A model generated the notes under the pieces. That model saw only the letters and a list, made by a program, of their open reading frames with translations. It had not been told where the DNA came from and made no database searches. A program made the position numbers and the translations under genes. A stretch of DNA of 59,234 bases from contig JAUNPU010000023.1 of NCBI GenBank assembly GCA_030536555.1, positions 1-59,234 of the forward strand, written 5' to 3'. This document shows positions 1 through 8,391 of this stretch, in pieces (position 1 is the stretch's first letter; the number at the start of each line of letters is the position of its first letter). The DNA is from Eubacteriales bacterium (GTDB lineage Bacteria; Bacillota; Clostridia; Lachnospirales; Lachnospiraceae).

Positions 1-71
1 TCTAATACATGAGATTGAAAAAGGCAACCATCAAACATAAGGTTAAGGAAGAACCCACTTTCTGCCATTTA

Positions 72-224
72 TTGTCCAAAATTTCAGGATTTTTGGACAT
101 GGAAAGCCATTTTCCCCTGTTTATTGTCCAAAACCGCCTGAAATCCCACGTAAAACGGTAGTATCAGCCCACTTTCGGCATGGGTTTGGACAATTATATG
201 CCATTTCACCTGATAATTGTCCAA
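72..224. repeat. Phased inverted-repeat array, copy 1
   Basis: Five 8-bp cores alternate in orientation: TTGTCCAA at 72, TTGGACAT (one mismatch) at 93, TTGTCCAA at 124, TTGGACAA at 186 and TTGTCCAA at 217. Start-to-start spacing is 21, 31, 62 and 31 bp. The last pair forms 12-bp perfect arms (TTGGACAATTAT / ATAATTGTCCAA). The array lies downstream of pcrA in a 312-base stretch without genes; I see nothing else in that stretch. The same five-core spacing recurs at 18906-19058. Function is unknown; it could be a protein-binding array or a folded 3' RNA. Confidence 0.85.
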
Positions 225-312
225 TCGTGCACGCCTGCAGCCTGTAAAACGCCGGCATCCCACCTCACGCATCTTCTGCTGGGTCCGCAAACAAATATCA
301 GCCCGTCACTTA

Positions 313-2751
313 TCACACCTTCTGCAGCTTCGCAAAGGACGCAAACATCTTCTTCACGCCTACCCGGTCAAATTCCACGGTCACCTCAAAGTCCTTCGGG
401 CCGTCCTGGATCTTGTGGACCGTCCCCTCTCCAAACTTGATATGGCGGACCCGGTCTCCTTCTTCATAATCCAGCGATACCGGTTTCGCCACCGTAAATG
501 CCTTGCCGAATCCCGGTCTACCGCCCGAGCCGCCCGCTGCGCCAGCACCACCGACCGCTCCAAAGCCGCCTGTCAAGCCAAAACCGCCCGCTGTTCCAGC
601 ACCGCCCGCCGTACCAGCACCGCCCGCTGCTCCAAAACCGCCTGCTCCTCCAGCACCAGTTCCACCTGCCACGCCAAAACCGCCTGCCGCTCCATATCCG
701 CCCGTCACTCCATACCCTGACCCGCTGCCAAACCGGCTGACCCCCAGCTTCTTCTGATTCTGGTTCCAGGGAAGATCCTGCCTGCTCATCTCATCCTTCG
801 CCGCGCTGCGCCCCAGTCTCGGCTCCAGCCGCTTGGTCTCCAGAAGCTCCGGCGGAATCTCGTCCACGAACCGGCTGACCTTGGAATAGCGGGTCTCGCC
901 GTTGACCATCCGCAGTCTGGCGGAGGTAATCACCAACCGCTCCTTGGCACGGGTGATGCCCACGTAGCAGAGCCGCCGTTCCTCCTCGATCTCCGTCCTG
1001 TCATCGGACATGATAGACATGCTGCTGGGGAACAGACCGTCCTCCAGTCCACTTAAGTACACCACCGGGAACTCCAGTCCCTTGGCACTGTGCAGCGTCA
1101 TCAGCGTCACCCGGTTCTCCGAATCATCCATCCGGTCCACATCCGCCACCAGCGCCACTTCCTCCAGGAATTCATTTAAGTCCGGATGCTCGTGCTCCTC
1201 GCTGTAGTCCACCGCCTTGTTGATCAGCTCCTCGATATTCTCCAGGCGGGTCTGGGACTCCACCTCCCCTTCCGCTTCCAGCTCTTCCCGGTAGCCGGTC
1301 TCGTCCAGAACATCCTCAATCAGCTCCCGCAGGCTGTAGTCCTGATCCTCCAGCCGTGCGCGGAAGGATGCGATCTGCCCTACAAATACGGATATCTTCC
1401 CGGCTGCCTTTCCAAGCCCCGGCACCGCTGCCGCCCGGGCGCAGCCGTCATAAAAGCTCATGCCCTCCGAGGACGCCCATGCCGTGATTTTCCCCACCGA
1501 CGTGGTTCCGATGCCCCGCTTGGGCACATTGATAATCCGCATCACCGCCAGATCATCCTGCCCGTTGGCAATGGTCTTCAAGTAGGACAGGATATCCTTG
1601 ATCTCTTTTCTCTGATAGAAGTTTACGCCGCCCACCAGCCGGTAAGGCACATTGCTGGCGATACACTGTTCCTCAATCAGCCGGGACTGGGCATTGGTCC
1701 GGTAGAGCACCGCATAGTCCTGATACTCCCGCCCGTCCGCCAGAATATCATTTACAATGCCCTGGGCCTCCTCGTAAGCCTGCTCGTACTGGCGAAACTG
1801 CACCGGAGCGCCCTCGCCGTTGGCTGTCCACAGAGTCTTGTCCTTCCGCCCCTGATTGTTGCGGATCACCGCATTGGCTGCATCCAGAATGTGGCTGGTA
1901 GACCGGTAGTTCTGCTCCAGCTTCACCACCTTCGCCCCCGGAAATGCCTGCTCAAAGTCCAGAATATTGCTGATATTCGCCCCGCGGAACTTGTAAATGG
2001 ACTGGTCGTCATCGCCCACCACACAAAGATTCTTGTACTTGCCCGCCAGCAGGGAGATCAGCTGGAACTGAGCCGTATTGGTGTCCTGGTACTCGTCCAC
2101 CATAATATACTGAAAACGCTCCTGATAATACTCCCGCACATCCCGATCCACCCGCAGCAGATCCACAGTCTTGAAAATCAGGTCATCAAAGTCCAGCGCA
2201 TTGTTGCTCTTTAACCCGTCCTGATAGGACTGGTACACATCCGCCACCTTCTGCATCCGCCAGTCTCCCATGGCATTCAGCCGGAACTCCTCCGGACTCA
2301 CCAGCTCATTTTTCGCATTGGACACCGCCGTCATCATGGCGCGGTCACGAAACTGCTTCGGATCCAGATCCAGCTTCTTTAAGACCTGCTTCATCAGCGT
2401 CTTCTGATCATCCGAATCATAGATGGTGAAATTCGTGCTGTAGCCCAGCCGGTCAATGAACCGGCGCAAGATCTTCACACAGGAGGAATGGAAGGTGCTG
2501 ACCCAGACACTCTCCGCACCAAAGCTCACCAGCCGGTCCACACGCTCCCGCATCTCCCCTGCCGCCTTGTTGGTAAATGTGATTGCCATGATATTCCACG
2601 GATTCACCTCTTTTTCCTCAATCAGATAGGCAATCCGGTGGGTCAGTACCCGCGTCTTGCCTGACCCTGCCCCCGCCAGCACCAGAAGCGGTCCCTCCGT
2701 GTGAAGAACCGCCTCCAGCTGCTTCGGATTCAATGTATCGTATGCTGCCAT
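313..2751 (-). CDS. pcrA: ATP-dependent DNA helicase PcrA (UvrD/Rep family)
   Basis: SF1A 3'-5' DNA helicase for nucleotide excision repair, rolling-circle replication and clearing of transcription-replication conflicts. Visible motifs are Q motif/Walker A (LNPKQLEAV, then GAGSGKT), motif II (DEYQDTN), motif III (VGDDDQSIYKFRGA), motif IV (QNYRST) and motif VI (RLCYVGITRAKE). The C-terminal 55 residues match the Tudor-like RNA-polymerase-binding domain (EEGDRVRHIKFGEGTV). The start at 2751 is chosen because GGAAAGGA lies just upstream and the protein then begins MAAYDTLNPKQ; a longer frame to 2805 has no ribosome site. About 812 residues, longer than usual because the linker before the Tudor domain carries a roughly 75-residue glycine-rich repeat. 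Confidence 0.97.
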   Translation of the reverse strand: MAAYDTLNPKQLEAVLHTEGPLLVLAGAGSGKTRVLTHRIAYLIEEKEVNPWNIMAITFTNKAAGEMRERVDRLVSFGAESVWVSTFHSSCVKILRRFIDRLGYSTNFTIYDSDDQKTLMKQVLKKLDLDPKQFRDRAMMTAVSNAKNELVSPEEFRLNAMGDWRMQKVADVYQSYQDGLKSNNALDFDDLIFKTVDLLRVDRDVREYYQERFQYIMVDEYQDTNTAQFQLISLLAGKYKNLCVVGDDDQSIYKFRGANISNILDFEQAFPGAKVVKLEQNYRSTSHILDAANAVIRNNQGRKDKTLWTANGEGAPVQFRQYEQAYEEAQGIVNDILADGREYQDYAVLYRTNAQSRLIEEQCIASNVPYRLVGGVNFYQRKEIKDILSYLKTIANGQDDLAVMRIINVPKRGIGTTSVGKITAWASSEGMSFYDGCARAAAVPGLGKAAGKISVFVGQIASFRARLEDQDYSLRELIEDVLDETGYREELEAEGEVESQTRLENIEELINKAVDYSEEHEHPDLNEFLEEVALVADVDRMDDSENRVTLMTLHSAKGLEFPVVYLSGLEDGLFPSSMSIMSDDRTEIEEERRLCYVGITRAKERLVITSARLRMVNGETRYSKVSRFVDEIPPELLETKRLEPRLGRSAAKDEMSRQDLPWNQNQKKLGVSRFGSGSGYGVTGGYGAAGGFGVAGGTGAGGAGGFGAAGGAGTAGGAGTAGGFGLTGGFGAVGGAGAAGGSGGRPGFGKAFTVAKPVSLDYEEGDRVRHIKFGEGTVHKIQDGPKDFEVTVEFDRVGVKKMFASFAKLQKV
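512..735 (-). repeat. Glycine-rich minisatellite inside pcrA
   Basis: Degenerate tandem units of about 15-18 nt encode a run of GxAGG-type peptides (for example GAAGGF, GVAGGT, GTAGGA) between the helicase core and the Tudor-like domain. The reading frame stays open throughout. The family normally has a shorter, non-repetitive linker here. Length may vary between strains by slippage. Confidence 0.85.
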
Positions 2752-2830
2752 ATATGTAAATTCCTTTCCACAAGTATTCCCGATGCCCATGTTCACCGGA
2801 CTCAATCATCTCGCACAGTGCCCCCAGTAT

Positions 2831-2874
2831 ACCACAAAAAAAGAGACGCCGCAAACCTTTCCGTCTGCGGCGTC
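2831..2874 (-). terminator. Rho-independent terminator of ridA
   Basis: Read on the minus strand just after ridA, GACGCCGCA pairs with TGCGGCGTC and is followed by a run of seven T. It separates ridA from pcrA. Confidence 0.88.
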
Positions 2875-2892
2875 CCTCTTGTCTCTCTCTAC

Positions 2893-3273
2893 TTACTCAG
2901 CGTATGCAATCGCCTCGATCTCAACCAGTGCTCCCTTCGGCAGAGCTGCAACCTCAAATGCTGCTCTTGCCGGGCATGCGCCCTCGAAGAAGGTTGCGTA
3001 CACTTCGTTCATTGCGCCGAAATCGCTGATGTTCTTTAACAGAACGGTGGTCTTAACCACATTTGCCATGGTCATGCCGTCGCTCTCCAGAATGTTCTTG
3101 ATGTTGGTCAGGGACTGTCTGGTCTGTGCTGCGATGTCCTCGCCTGCGAACTCGCCGGTAGCCGGGTCGATCGGAAGCTGACCGGATACAAATGCGAACT
3201 TGTCCGCACGAATAGCCTGAGAATACGGTCCGATTGCTGCCGGTGCATTGTTGGTAGATAATACTTTCTTCAT
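2893..3273 (-). CDS. ridA: RidA family enamine/imine deaminase
   Basis: 126 residues, the standard length for the trimeric cytosolic RidA (YjgF/YER057c/UK114) family. These proteins hydrolyse reactive 2-aminoacrylate and related imines, made by PLP enzymes, to 2-oxo acids plus ammonia. The conserved substrate-binding arginine is in the [13 protein letters not shown] segment and the conserved glutamate in [14 protein letters not shown] lies upstream of the ATG. It is monocistronic, with its own promoter (3326-3354) and terminator. This is the canonical housekeeping RidA; a second, divergent member is at 9687. Confidence 0.95.
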   Translation of the reverse strand: MKKVLSTNNAPAAIGPYSQAIRADKFAFVSGQLPIDPATGEFAGEDIAAQTRQSLTNIKNILESDGMTMANVVKTTVLLKNISDFGAMNEVYATFFEGACPARAAFEVAALPKGALVEIEAIAYAE

Positions 3274-3325
3274 GATATCAAATCCTCCTGTCTTCTGTAA
3301 GTTTCATAAGATTTAAACTGCCTTT

Positions 3326-3354
3326 ATTATACTGAATAATTTTGTATTATTCAA
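3326..3354 (-). promoter_or_regulatory. ridA promoter with palindrome in the spacer
   Basis: On the minus strand: -35 TTGAAT (3349-3354), 17-bp spacer, -10 TATAAT (3326-3331). An inverted repeat, TGAATAAT-N5-ATTATTCA (3333-3353), fills the spacer and overlaps the -35, which suggests a repressor operator. The regulator is unknown. Confidence 0.75.
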
Positions 3355-3399
3355 CTGATTTTCAAAATCTTTTTTTGATGTATGAGAAAAAGCACAGTC

Positions 3400-3657
3400 T
3401 CACGCAATCTGCGTCCGCGTGCCCTCCTCTCCGCCTTCGCCAGTCAGCAGTTCCTTCAGGTCATCCATGGACAGGTTCTGACCCTCCAGCAGCGTATTGA
3501 CCTCCCGGAACTTTTCCATCAGAATCCGGTCCTCCAGCTCCTGGCGCTTCTCCTCCATGGTTTTCAGACAATCCTGATACTGCCCAATGGTCGCCTGCAC
3601 CTCTGCCAGCTCATCCTGATATTTCTCAAGGGGTGTTCTTCTTGCCCGTCTTGCCAT
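3400..3657 (-). CDS. Small coiled-coil protein of unknown function
   Basis: About 85 residues beginning MARRARRTPLEKYQDEL. The region from residue 10 to 60 is rich in E, K, Q and L in heptad-like order and is predicted to be a coiled coil. A short helical segment (MDDLKELL) follows, with a Gly/Glu-rich tail. It loosely recalls the small DUF4315-type proteins, but I cannot confirm membership. The start is placed at 3657 because AGGAGG is 11 nt upstream; an in-frame ATG at 3666 is only 2 nt from that site. No partner gene is evident. Confidence 0.7.
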   Translation of the reverse strand: MARRARRTPLEKYQDELAEVQATIGQYQDCLKTMEEKRQELEDRILMEKFREVNTLLEGQNLSMDDLKELLTGEGGEEGTRTQIA

Positions 3658-3777
3658 AATCCGCATTTCCTCCTTCTACTTCTGCTGCCGGTCCATCTGA
3701 CAGCTTATTCCATTGGTAGAAGTATATGACGGGAATGCACAAATTATACAGGACTTTCTGCCATTTCTTCCGATATC

Positions 3778-4986
3778 TCAGGCGTTAAATACATACTTAT
3801 CCAGACGTTCCATTGCCTCCTTCACAACAGAGGTCGGAACTGCCAGATTGATACGAATGGAATTGGGCGTGTGGAACGGACGACCATCCTGCCATACAAC
3901 GCCCACCGCAACGCCTGCCTGCTGCAGCTCCTCGATGGTCTTGCCATGCTTCTCACACCATTTGGTACAATCCAAATAAAGCAGATAGGTTCCTTCCGGC
4001 TTCGCCAGCTCAACTCCTTCAAAATGCTGAGTTATGTAGTCGTAAGCATAGTCTACATTGTTGGATAAGGTCTCACACAGCTCATCCACCCACTGATGAC
4101 CTTCCGAAGTGTAGGCTCCCATCAGCGCTTCCATCCACAGCACATTCATGGAATCGTAGTGGGACAGACTCGTCTCCTTGTTCATCTGGTCGATGAGCTT
4201 CGGGTTGTAGACCATTCTGTAAGCCCCTACCAGACCAGCCAGGTTGAAGGTCTTCGACGGCGCGGAAATCGTGATGGTGCGCATCCGTGCATCCTCACTG
4301 ACCGAAGCAGTCGGAACAAATTCATGTCCCCGCAGAATCACATCGGACCAGATCTCGTCTGCCACCACCATAACGTCATGCTTTCTGTAAATCTCGTAAG
4401 CCTTCTCCAGCTCTTCCCTCGTCCAGACACGGCCTGACGGGTTGTGCGGGTTGCAGAACACCGCTGCATGAATGTGATTCTCCACAATCTTCTTCTCCAT
4501 GTCCTCATAATCCATGCGCCATACGCCCTCTTCGTCCCGGTACAGAGAGCTGTGAACAATGTTGTAGCCATTATTTTCAATACTCTTGGTGAATCCGATA
4601 TAGGTCGGCTTGTGAAGCAGCACCTTGTCCCCTCTCTGACAGAAAATATTCAGCGCAGAGACCACGCCGCCCAGGACGCCATTTTCATATCCGATATGTT
4701 CAGCCTTCAGTCCCGTAACCCCATGGCGGGTCTTCTGCCAGTCAATGATCGCATCAAAATACTCCGCCGGTGCCTCAAAATAACCAAAATGAGGCTGCTT
4801 CGCCCTCTTGATGATTGCATCCACAATGGCGGGACAGGTGGCAAAGTTCATGTCAGCCACCCACATGGGAATCCTGGAAAAGCCCTCCTGAATCTCAGCC
4901 CCCGGAATCGGGATGGTGTCTACCGCAATGGTATGGCTCCCCTCGCGCTCCTCGATAAATTTAACATTTTCAAAATCGTACTTCAT
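3778..4986 (-). CDS. MalY/PatB-type PLP aminotransferase, probable cystathionine beta-lyase
   Basis: 402 residues, a fold-type I PLP enzyme of the MalY/PatB branch. Family members cleave C-S bonds of cystathionine or cysteine conjugates to a thiol, pyruvate and ammonia. The N-terminus has the family hallmark (RIPMWVADMNFATCPAI). CNPHNPSGRVWTREEL, VADEIWSDV and the Schiff-base lysine in SAPSKTFNLAGL are all present. The DUF401 transporter gene lies 65 bp upstream on the same strand with no clear terminator between, so co-transcription is likely. The true substrate is not decided by sequence. Confidence 0.92.
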   Translation of the reverse strand: MKYDFENVKFIEEREGSHTIAVDTIPIPGAEIQEGFSRIPMWVADMNFATCPAIVDAIIKRAKQPHFGYFEAPAEYFDAIIDWQKTRHGVTGLKAEHIGYENGVLGGVVSALNIFCQRGDKVLLHKPTYIGFTKSIENNGYNIVHSSLYRDEEGVWRMDYEDMEKKIVENHIHAAVFCNPHNPSGRVWTREELEKAYEIYRKHDVMVVADEIWSDVILRGHEFVPTASVSEDARMRTITISAPSKTFNLAGLVGAYRMVYNPKLIDQMNKETSLSHYDSMNVLWMEALMGAYTSEGHQWVDELCETLSNNVDYAYDYITQHFEGVELAKPEGTYLLYLDCTKWCEKHGKTIEELQQAGVAVGVVWQDGRPFHTPNSIRINLAVPTSVVKEAMERLDKYVFNA

Positions 4987-5051
4987 AATATTAGTTGTCC
5001 TTTCTAAAATATTTTCATGTTATTCCGTGCGGTTTCTGACCCGGCCCCCGC

Positions 5052-6272
5052 CTACAGTCCCATTGCCCGCAGGCAGAAGTAATAGGCAAATGAAATCGCG
5101 GTAAATACAAGTACCATGGGCATCGTCTTTGCGATCATGGACCCCAGCGGCACCCTGTAGTCCTCCGCACACAGCGTCAGACAGATATGGGTCGGTGAAA
5201 TCTGCATCGCCACATAGTTCATGCTCATGAACAGAATGAACATGGACAGCGCCGGTGCGCCATCAAGCGCCGCCATCGCCATCGGCATTGCCAGCACAAT
5301 GATTGCCTGACTTCCCGCAACCACCGCTCCGAAGAACGAGATCAATGCAAACACCACAAAGGTCGGAATCGGCAGATGGGAAAATGCCTCCGGAAGCAGC
5401 GTGATCACACCCGTAGCCGCAAGCAGATCCTTGAAGACCATGATCATCCAGGTATTGAGCATCAGTCTGCCCTCAAAGGCACTCCGGAAAAATGGTACAA
5501 TTTCCCGGAAGCTGAACTTATTTACAAAGAAGTTGATGACCGTACATACAATCACAACCATCCATACCTTCATCTGTTTCAAGCACAGGATCAGCAGGAT
5601 TGCCAGAAAGATCGGCCAGGTACTCTGGAAAAAGAGCCGCGCATATTCCCCTTTGGAGCGATCCGGGACCATGCCCGTGTCTCTGGGAATTCTTCGCAGA
5701 TACACCAGATATCCGGTCAGAAACAGTGCCGCCACCATGGGCAGCATCGCCAGCACAAAGGAACTGACAGACACAGCGCCGCCGCTCAGTCCAATGGCAA
5801 TAAAGATTGAAGTATAGGTAGGCAGAAAGCTTTCTGAAATATGACGGAAATACGAGGTAATCGCGGCTTTTTCCGTAGTATCCAGCTCATCTCCCACACT
5901 TCCCCGGACAATCGGTCCGCATACCAGCACCGTGCTGGCTGCCGGCAGGCATCCCAGCAGAAATGGCGCCAGGGATACATTGACCCGCCGGTTATTGAAC
6001 AGGCCGTTCAAAGCCTCCTGACAGCCCGCCAGCTGATGCCGTTTCTCCATCATGCGCTGCAGAAACGTAATGGTGTAAAGCACCAGCAGGGAATCGATGG
6101 TCGTCTGACTGGTCAGCCCTTTCCAGATGGCAGCTCCGGCTGTATCCATCGGAAGCTGATACAACACTACAATAACCACACTGGCAATGGTGGTTGCAAT
6201 CAATAACGGCTTTTTCATCGCAATCACCGTTATGATAACCGCGAACACCAGCAGCAATTTTAAAATGTCCAT
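5052..6272 (-). CDS. DUF401 family integral membrane transporter
   Basis: 406 residues with about ten hydrophobic segments spread over the whole length, beginning MDILKLLLVFAVIITVIAM. This matches the DUF401 (TIGR00529-like) membrane proteins, which resemble anion/gluconate-type permeases. Conserved-looking patches include CGPIVRGSVGDEL and a C-terminal region with QISPTHICLTLCAEDY. It is the first gene of a probable operon with the MalY-type lyase, so it may carry a sulfur-containing or other amino acid; that substrate is inference from context only. Its own promoter is at 6306-6334. Confidence 0.82.
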   Translation of the reverse strand: MDILKLLLVFAVIITVIAMKKPLLIATTIASVVIVVLYQLPMDTAGAAIWKGLTSQTTIDSLLVLYTITFLQRMMEKRHQLAGCQEALNGLFNNRRVNVSLAPFLLGCLPAASTVLVCGPIVRGSVGDELDTTEKAAITSYFRHISESFLPTYTSIFIAIGLSGGAVSVSSFVLAMLPMVAALFLTGYLVYLRRIPRDTGMVPDRSKGEYARLFFQSTWPIFLAILLILCLKQMKVWMVVIVCTVINFFVNKFSFREIVPFFRSAFEGRLMLNTWMIMVFKDLLAATGVITLLPEAFSHLPIPTFVVFALISFFGAVVAGSQAIIVLAMPMAMAALDGAPALSMFILFMSMNYVAMQISPTHICLTLCAEDYRVPLGSMIAKTMPMVLVFTAISFAYYFCLRAMGL

Positions 6273-6305
6273 AGTAACTCACTTTCTCATGGTTGATATT
6301 CTTTC

Positions 6306-6334
6306 AGTTTACCTGTTCATTTGACAAATTTCAA
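6306..6334 (-). promoter_or_regulatory. Promoter of the DUF401-malY unit
   Basis: On the minus strand: -35 TTGAAA (6329-6334), 17-bp spacer, -10 TAAACT (6306-6311), about 35 nt upstream of the start codon. It is divergent from the DUF1836 gene promoter. Confidence 0.65.
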
Positions 6335-6407
6335 GCAAATCTTACAGATTCAACCACATCCTGTCCCGCAAATTGCTCTTAATTGCTTCTCAATTCAGTC
6401 TTTTCAC

Positions 6408-6436
6408 TTGCCATATAGTATTCAATACTATATAAT
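6408..6436 (+). promoter_or_regulatory. DUF1836 gene promoter with perfect palindrome
   Basis: -35 TTGCCA (6408-6413), 17-bp spacer, -10 TATAAT (6431-6436). The spacer is occupied by a perfect palindrome of two 10-nt arms around one base (ATATAGTATT-C-AATACTATAT, 6413-6433). Such placement between -35 and -10 is typical of self-regulating DNA-binding proteins, and the gene downstream encodes one. Confidence 0.78.
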
Positions 6437-6454
6437 AGGGTAAGAGGTGACGAC

Positions 6455-7072
6455 ATGAAGAATAATGACGAAAGATTATCCGATATTTTAACATGGCTGG
6501 ACTCCATTTCCTATATTAAGCTGGAGAAAATACCGGAGATTGATTTGTATATGGATCAGGTGACTTCCTTTATGGAGGAGCACTTAAAGAAGGTAAAGCG
6601 AAGCCCGGAAGACAAGGCACTGACAAAAACCATGATCAACAACTACGCCAAGAACAACCTGCTTCCGCCTCCGGTCCGCAAGAAATACACGAAGGAGCAT
6701 ATCCTGCTGCTTCTGTTCATTTATTATTATAAGAATCTGCTGTCCTTCCACGACATCGAGCAGCTGCTCCGCCCGATCACCGAGGAGCATTTCGGCGCTG
6801 GCGCAGAGCTGCCGCTGGGCAGAATCTATCAGGAAGTCTTTGACTTAGAGGACTCCCAGATGGACCGCCTGAAGGAGGACATTCAGGCCAAGTTTGAAGC
6901 GTCCCGCACCACCTTCCAGGACGCGGAGGGCGAGGACCGGGAATACCTGCAGCTGTTTGCCTTTATCAGCGAGCTGTCCTTCGACATCTATATGAAGAAG
7001 CAGATGGTTGAGATGCTGATCGACCAGCTTCACCAGGAGGATGCCGAGTGTGGGGGGAAGAAGCGGCGCTGA
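6455..7072 (+). CDS. DUF1836 domain protein, putative MerR-like regulator
   Basis: 205 residues. The segment around residues 50-120 (MINNYAKNNLLPPPVRKKYTKEH, then an isoleucine/leucine-rich helix) matches DUF1836, a Firmicute family with a MerR-like winged-helix DNA-binding fold. The C-terminal half is helical and acidic. AGAGGTGA precedes the ATG. The promoter holds a perfect palindrome, so autoregulation is likely. It is transcribed divergently from the DUF401-malY unit, which it may also control; this is inference from gene order. No effector is known. Confidence 0.85.
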   Translation: MKNNDERLSDILTWLDSISYIKLEKIPEIDLYMDQVTSFMEEHLKKVKRSPEDKALTKTMINNYAKNNLLPPPVRKKYTKEHILLLLFIYYYKNLLSFHDIEQLLRPITEEHFGAGAELPLGRIYQEVFDLEDSQMDRLKEDIQAKFEASRTTFQDAEGEDREYLQLFAFISELSFDIYMKKQMVEMLIDQLHQEDAECGGKKRR

Positions 7073-7117
7073 ACCGCCTTCCACCCGGTTACAGATATAT
7101 ACTGTTCCATGCAGCAA

Positions 7118-7159
7118 AAATACCAAAGTCGCTTTCACTATTTTTATAGTGAAGGCGAC
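7118..7159 (-). terminator. Terminator after the sigma-54 operon
   Basis: GTCGCTTTCACTA (7128-7140) pairs with TAGTGAAGGCGAC (7147-7159). Read on the minus strand it is followed by TTTGGTATTTTTG. It lies just after the last gene of the 15659-7182 operon and may also serve the convergent DUF1836 gene. Confidence 0.72.
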
Positions 7160-7181
7160 CCTGCACACAGATTAAATTCTT

Positions 7182-8372
7182 TTATCCGATATATTTCTCC
7201 AAATCCGGTATCCAATCAGAAATAATATCCCTGATTTCCCCACCTACATTGACTGCTATCGGTTCGATAATCTTATCCACATCAATAACTTGCCTATACG
7301 CATCCAGAAATGGTAAATCTTCGAGCTTGCGTGGTCGTACACGAAACAACGTCGCTCGTCGTTCCATATGTGTACACCAATTTCGAAGCCCCAGCTGTCT
7401 GGAGGGTATCTCTGTCACGCTTGCAACCACATCTGCCAAAGACATTCCGAATGCAAGAAACTTACTCATTGTATGTGCCAAACTGTAAACAATAGTATCT
7501 ACATTCCGAATATGGGCATCTGTGCTGATTGAAAACTGCCGCACACCTGCTCCAATCGCAGCACGCGCCACGTTCTGATCCAGGCTGGCGGCACCATGTC
7601 CGACATCAAGATAGACGCCCCTGGCTATAGCATCCTCGAGTGGTTTTTTTGGTGTACCATCCTCATTCCACATAACATTCGCCAGACTGCAATATGAGGC
7701 ATTCATATTTCTTCCATTACTGGCTTTCTGATTTGCAATAATATTAGGAACACCATGGAAAATATGAGTAATAATATCGCCTTTTCTCAGATATGCCATA
7801 TTCTCCTCGTTAGAAGGAGGTCCCTCCACCATATGAGCCATAACGGGACACCCGATTCGCTCTGCAGCCGCAACTGCAGCGCGGATTGGTTCTATTCCGG
7901 CATCTTCTACAATCAAACCACTGGAAAGAACTTTTATTCCCAGCAGAAGTTTTTTATCATCTTGCCGAATACATTCAACAGCCTTTTGAATATCGATATT
8001 GCGCCTGTCAAAATACGGCTGTTTATTCACAAGACCGATCTGACTGATATTCAGGAAACCTCTTACCTCCACCTCATATGTAGGAACAATATAATCCCGA
8101 AAACATGGAAAGTTGGTACTGCCTGCGCTTCCCGCATCAATCACCATATGAACCCCCGTTGACAGACCAATACTGTCAGCTCTGATTCCCAAATCAGTTG
8201 CCCCTGGATAAATATGAGCGTGACTGTCAATAAAACCTGGCGCACAGTAAATATCACTGTCTACTGCATTGCAATACTCAATACCCTGACACGTTCTTTC
8301 CTGCATGATCATAAGTGCCGGGCGAAAGTCCCGTACTTCAGCATCATATGCATGAACTGGAATTCTAATCAC
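7182..8372 (-). CDS. COG3964-type amidohydrolase/deacetylase
   Basis: 396 residues, amidohydrolase superfamily (TIM barrel, mononuclear or binuclear zinc/manganese). Metal-site motifs are visible: GFIDSHAHIYPG near residue 45, the bridging lysine in LLLGIKVLSSG, His in MAHMVEGP and IFHGV, and the catalytic Asp in ISTDAHIRN. Members near COG3964 were once annotated as dihydroorotases; some hydrolyse N-acyl amino acids or acyl esters of hydroxy acids. The GTG start at 8372 has GAGGTG 8 nt upstream. It is the last gene of the sigma-54 operon, suggesting it processes the imported compound. Confidence 0.88.
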   Translation of the reverse strand: MIRIPVHAYDAEVRDFRPALMIMQERTCQGIEYCNAVDSDIYCAPGFIDSHAHIYPGATDLGIRADSIGLSTGVHMVIDAGSAGSTNFPCFRDYIVPTYEVEVRGFLNISQIGLVNKQPYFDRRNIDIQKAVECIRQDDKKLLLGIKVLSSGLIVEDAGIEPIRAAVAAAERIGCPVMAHMVEGPPSNEENMAYLRKGDIITHIFHGVPNIIANQKASNGRNMNASYCSLANVMWNEDGTPKKPLEDAIARGVYLDVGHGAASLDQNVARAAIGAGVRQFSISTDAHIRNVDTIVYSLAHTMSKFLAFGMSLADVVASVTEIPSRQLGLRNWCTHMERRATLFRVRPRKLEDLPFLDAYRQVIDVDKIIEPIAVNVGGEIRDIISDWIPDLEKYIG

Positions 8373-8391
8373 GAAAGCTCACCTCTACTTA

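Noticed and set aside
503..757. Plus-strand proline-rich ORF
   Set aside because: It is the mirror of the glycine-rich repeat of pcrA and has no ribosome site or independent support.
1186..2214. 342-codon plus-strand ORF opposite pcrA
   Set aside because: Antisense to well-supported PcrA motifs; long only because of codon bias in the real gene.
2752..2840. pcrA promoter (TTGCGG-17-TATACT)
   Set aside because: The match overlaps the ridA terminator hairpin and T-run, so I did not trust it enough to list as a feature.
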